The notes beneath the pieces were generated by a model that saw only the letters and a list, made by a program, of their open reading frames with translations, ran no database searches and was not told the origin of the DNA. Of a stretch of 8,332 nucleotides of DNA, positions 7,112 through 8,332 are shown in pieces; the first letter of the stretch is position 1, and every line of letters begins with the position of its first letter. The position numbers and the translations under genes were made by a program. This stretch comes from Aeromicrobium sp. (GTDB lineage: Bacteria; Actinomycetota; Actinomycetes; Propionibacteriales; Nocardioidaceae), in assembly GCA_023254755.1 (NCBI GenBank), contig JALRKU010000062.1, forward strand, positions 1 to 8,332, in the 5' to 3' direction.

Positions 7112-7140
7112 TTCCACGGCGAGTGGACAGGGGGTACAGT
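7112..7140 (+). promoter_or_regulatory. Candidate promoter of the branched-chain leader transcript
   Basis: TACAGT at 7135-7140 fits the actinobacterial TANNNT -10. TTCCAC at 7112-7117 sits 17 bp upstream as a weak -35. The expected transcription start near 7147 is only a few bases before the leader ATG at 7150, giving an almost leaderless leader peptide mRNA. Inferred from motif and spacing. Confidence 0.5.
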
Positions 7141-7149
7141 GGCCGCATC

Positions 7150-7230
7150 ATGCGGCACCAGCTCGTAGTCATCGCCAGCCGCGGCAGGGCCCCTCAGGGC
7201 CACGTCCCTGCCGCGGGTGTTCTGCGTTGA
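7150..7230 (+). CDS. Branched-chain amino acid leader peptide (attenuator peptide)
   Basis: A 26-codon ORF, beginning MRHQLVVIASRGRAP. Codons 5-8 (7162-7173) read Leu-Val-Val-Ile as CTC GTA GTC ATC; GTA is rare in this high-GC DNA, which suits a sensing codon. The pattern resembles the ilvBNC leader peptide of Corynebacterium glutamicum, which also has a short run of Val codons. The TGA at 7228-7230 is placed so that a ribosome at the stop would cover the second half of the first hairpin. No function of the peptide itself is needed. It lies 343 bp upstream of leuB. Identification rests on codon content, position before leuB and the following RNA structures. Confidence 0.65.
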   Translation: MRHQLVVIASRGRAPQGHVPAAGVLR

Positions 7231-7281
7231 CGCGAGTCTGAGCGTCACTTCGTGGCCCGGCAGCTCGCCGCAGTGCCACGA
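7179..7281 (+). promoter_or_regulatory. Putative transcription attenuator with alternative hairpins
   Basis: Segment 1 (7179-7189) and segment 2 (7206-7216) are perfect 11-nt complements. Segment 3 (7250-7261) and segment 4 (7267-7281) pair as TCGTGGC/GCCACGA plus an inner CGGC/GCCG. Segment 2 can instead pair with segment 3: CTGCCG(c)GG at 7208-7216 with CCCGGCAG at 7256-7263, one bulge. A ribosome stalled on the Leu-Val-Val-Ile codons would cover segment 1 and favour 2:3. A ribosome reaching the stop would cover segment 2 and free 3:4. There is no T tract after segment 4, so termination strength is uncertain. Structure is read by eye. Confidence 0.55.
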
Positions 7282-7389
7282 TCACGACCTGGTCACCGCT
7301 GTTCTCTCCGTCTCGAGGCGATCCCTCGACGCGTGGGCGTGCTGCCGGGCCCGGCCTTCCACCGGACCCAGCACCACCAGGAGATCACC

Positions 7390-7509
7390 ATGTTCGAACC
7401 GTTCACGTCCCACTCGTCCACGTCGTCGATGGAGTGGGGCCCGGCGCACCACCGTGAGGACGCCGCTCGGCCGGAGATCGAGCCGATCGACCGCCCCGAC
7501 GACAACTGA
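7390..7509 (+). CDS. Small protein of 39 residues between the attenuator and leuB
   Basis: 39 residues from the ATG at 7390, with a strong AGGAG (7379-7383) six bases upstream, the best ribosome binding site in this part of the window. It starts MFEPFTSHSSTSSMEWGPAH and has a polar, acidic, proline-containing C-terminal half (about 10 acidic residues in total). About 92% of third codon positions are G or C, as in neighbouring genes. There is no signal peptide, membrane segment or Cys. I do not recognise a family. It is the first real ORF after the attenuator and 63 bp before leuB, so it would be the gene most directly controlled by it. The frame is open upstream to a GTG at 7252, but the Shine-Dalgarno supports 7390. 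Confidence 0.6.
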   Translation: MFEPFTSHSSTSSMEWGPAHHREDAARPEIEPIDRPDDN

Positions 7510-7536
7510 TCGGCGTCTCGCAGATCAAGACCCGAG

Positions 7537-7566
7537 TTCCACATCATGAGACTCGCGACCTAGGAT
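7537..7566 (+). promoter_or_regulatory. Candidate leaderless promoter of leuB
   Basis: TAGGAT (7561-7566) matches the actinobacterial TANNNT -10 and lies at -12 to -7 of the leuB ATG, the spacing that makes the A of the ATG the transcript start. A weak TTCCAC (7537-7542) is 18 bp upstream. The inner AGGA (7562-7565) is also seven bases from the ATG and could act as a Shine-Dalgarno on a longer transcript, so the motif may serve both roles. Confidence 0.5.
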
Positions 7567-7572
7567 CGACCC

Positions 7573-8332
7573 ATGCCCCAGAACTTCTCGCTCGCAGTCG
7601 TGCCCGGTGACGGCATCGGCCCCGAGGTGACCGCCCAGGCCCTCTCGGTGCTCGACGTCGTCGCCGCCCAGCACGACGTCTCGTTCGCGCGCACCGAGTA
7701 CGACCTCGGTGCTCGCCGCTGGCACGCGACCGGCGAGACCCTGCCCGACTCCGTGCTGTCCGAGATCCGGGGTCACGACGCGATCCTGCTCGGCGCCGTC
7801 GGTGACCCGAGCGTGCCGAGCGGCGTCCTGGAGCGCGGTCTGCGGCTCAAGCTCCGCTTCGAGCTCGACCACTACGTGAACCTGCGGCCGTCGAAGCTGT
7901 TCCCCGGCGTCCCGACCCCGCTCGCGAACCCGGGCGACATCGACTTCGTCGTGGTCCGCGAGGGCACCGAGGGCCCCTACGTCGGCAACGGCGGCGCCAT
8001 CCGCGTCGGCACACCGCACGAGCTCGCCACGGAGGTGAGCGTCAACACGGCGTTCGGCGTCGAGCGCGTCGTCCGCGACGCCTTCGCCCGCGCGCAGGCC
8101 CGCCCGCGTCGCCAGCTCACGCTGGTGCACAAGAACAACGTCCTCGTCCACGCAGGGCACCTGTGGAGCCGCACCGTCGACGCCGTCGCGGCCGAGTTCC
8201 CCGAGGTCGCGGGATCCTCCGACATCTTCGACCGGGGCTTTGTCACCTATTCGAACGCGGCAAAGGAGGACATGCTGGGCGTGCACGCCGAAACGCTGGC
8301 CCGGCATGGAGCGGTATCGCAAGAGGTCGCGG
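7573..8332 (+). CDS. leuB: 3-isopropylmalate dehydrogenase N-terminal part, running in frame into CinA-like sequence
   Basis: Open from the ATG at 7573 to the window edge (253 codons). Residues 1-212 are a normal LeuB: PGDGIGPEV (11-19), LLGAVGDP (72-79), LRLKLRFELDHYVNLRPSKL (90-109) with the substrate arginines, REGTEGPYVG (129-138) with the catalytic Tyr, and LVHKNNVLVHAGHLW (184-198) with the catalytic Lys187. LeuB oxidatively decarboxylates 3-isopropylmalate in leucine synthesis, using NAD and Mg/Mn. After Val212 the expected DAATIF...FGDI...GSAPDIAG part, holding the metal-binding aspartates and NAD site, is absent. Instead about 40 residues of the CinA-C/PncC family follow. As it stands the protein would not be an active dehydrogenase. 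Either the last 120 bases are misjoined or this is an in-frame insertion. Confidence 0.9.
   Translation, partial: MPQNFSLAVVPGDGIGPEVTAQALSVLDVVAAQHDVSFARTEYDLGARRWHATGETLPDSVLSEIRGHDAILLGAVGDPSVPSGVLERGLRLKLRFELDHYVNLRPSKLFPGVPTPLANPGDIDFVVVREGTEGPYVGNGGAIRVGTPHELATEVSVNTAFGVERVVRDAFARAQARPRRQLTLVHKNNVLVHAGHLWSRTVDAVAAEFPEVAGSSDIFDRGFVTYSNAAKEDMLGVHAETLARHGAVSQEVA
8209..8332 (+). other. CinA C-terminal/PncC-like segment joined to leuB
   Basis: The residues read AGSSDIFDRGFVTYSNAAK and then EDMLGV, ETLARHGAVSQEVA. This matches the block of nicotinamide-nucleotide amidase (PncC/CinA C-terminal domain) that follows the catalytic ESCTGG motif; E. coli PncC has AGSS..FERGFVTYSNEAK and ETLAQHGAVSEPV at the same spacing. 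The catalytic Ser motif is not present here. Eight of 37 third codon positions after 8220 are A or T (TTT, TAT, GCA, GAA, CAT, GGA, GTA, CAA), against 10 of 213 in the preceding leuB, so the source genome or gene differs. The window ends inside the domain. Confidence 0.85.

Noticed and set aside
7041..7172. N-terminal extension of the methyltransferase to a start at 7172
   Set aside because: The extra 44 residues do not resemble the family and would overlap the divergent leader promoter and leader ATG; the ATG at 7040 gives the usual N-terminus.
7344..7355. 12-bp palindrome GCCGGGCCCGGC upstream of the small ORF
   Set aside because: Short all-GC palindromes are frequent in such DNA; without conservation or a clear partner it was not called a site.
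7252..7389. Upstream extension of the 39-residue ORF from a GTG at 7252
   Set aside because: It would start within the segment 3 hairpin without a Shine-Dalgarno, while a strong AGGAG precedes the ATG at 7390.
8212..8217. GGATCC as proof of a cloning artefact
   Set aside because: GGATCC also occurs naturally elsewhere in the window (near 3708, 4090 and 5066), so the site alone is not proof; the homology switch and codon shift are the stronger evidence.
7525..8322. 265-codon - strand ORF
   Set aside because: Antisense to leuB, whose catalytic motifs are unmistakable on the + strand.
1..8332. tRNA, rRNA, CRISPR arrays, insertion sequences, phage genes
   Set aside because: No cloverleaf, regularly spaced repeat, transposase motif or terminal inverted repeat was seen on either strand.

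Overview
This window is chromosomal-type DNA from a high-GC actinobacterium. GC at third codon positions is about 95% in the leuB part, several start regions are leaderless-looking, and the gene set includes a mycothiol-S-transferase/TIGR03086-type protein and a MocR-YczE pair. Protein style suggests Propionibacteriales (Nocardioides/Aeromicrobium-like); that placement is an inference.

Layout, left to right. (1) The 3' end of ilvC (ketol-acid reductoisomerase, + strand), closed by a near-perfect hairpin shared with the convergent next gene. (2) A 905-residue secreted protein on the - strand, with three lamin-tail-like domains, a beta-propeller-like domain and a C-terminal Ig-like part. (3) A MocR-type (GntR wHTH + PLP aminotransferase fold) regulator on the - strand. 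It is divergent from (4) a tightly coupled + strand operon: a 54-residue single-pass membrane microprotein, a YczE-family membrane protein and a 4-oxalocrotonate-tautomerase-family enzyme. The 60-bp divergent spacer is AT-rich for this DNA and holds an inverted repeat, the likely operator. (5) On the - strand, a class I SAM-dependent O-methyltransferase-like gene followed by a TIGR03086/DinB-fold metal-binding protein, convergent with the tautomerase with only 4 bp between them. (6) On the + strand, a branched-chain amino acid leader region: a 26-codon leader peptide with a Leu-Val-Val-Ile run, followed by mutually exclusive hairpins. After it come a 39-codon small ORF with a strong ribosome binding site and the start of leuB.

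The main anomaly is at the right edge. LeuB reads normally for about 212 residues, then switches in frame to about 40 residues of the CinA C-terminal/PncC (nicotinamide-nucleotide amidase) family. The switch falls at a GGATCC site, brings a clear change in codon usage, and the foreign segment is bounded by a 10-bp direct repeat whose second copy is the last 10 bases of the window. This is either a chimeric join or an in-frame insertion; the catalytic C-terminal part of LeuB is not present.

Functionally, ilvC and leuB at the two ends belong to branched-chain amino acid synthesis, and the leader is the expected control element for that pathway. The block between them is unrelated accessory content. 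No tRNA, rRNA, CRISPR array or insertion sequence was seen, and no gene-free stretch exceeds 300 bp.
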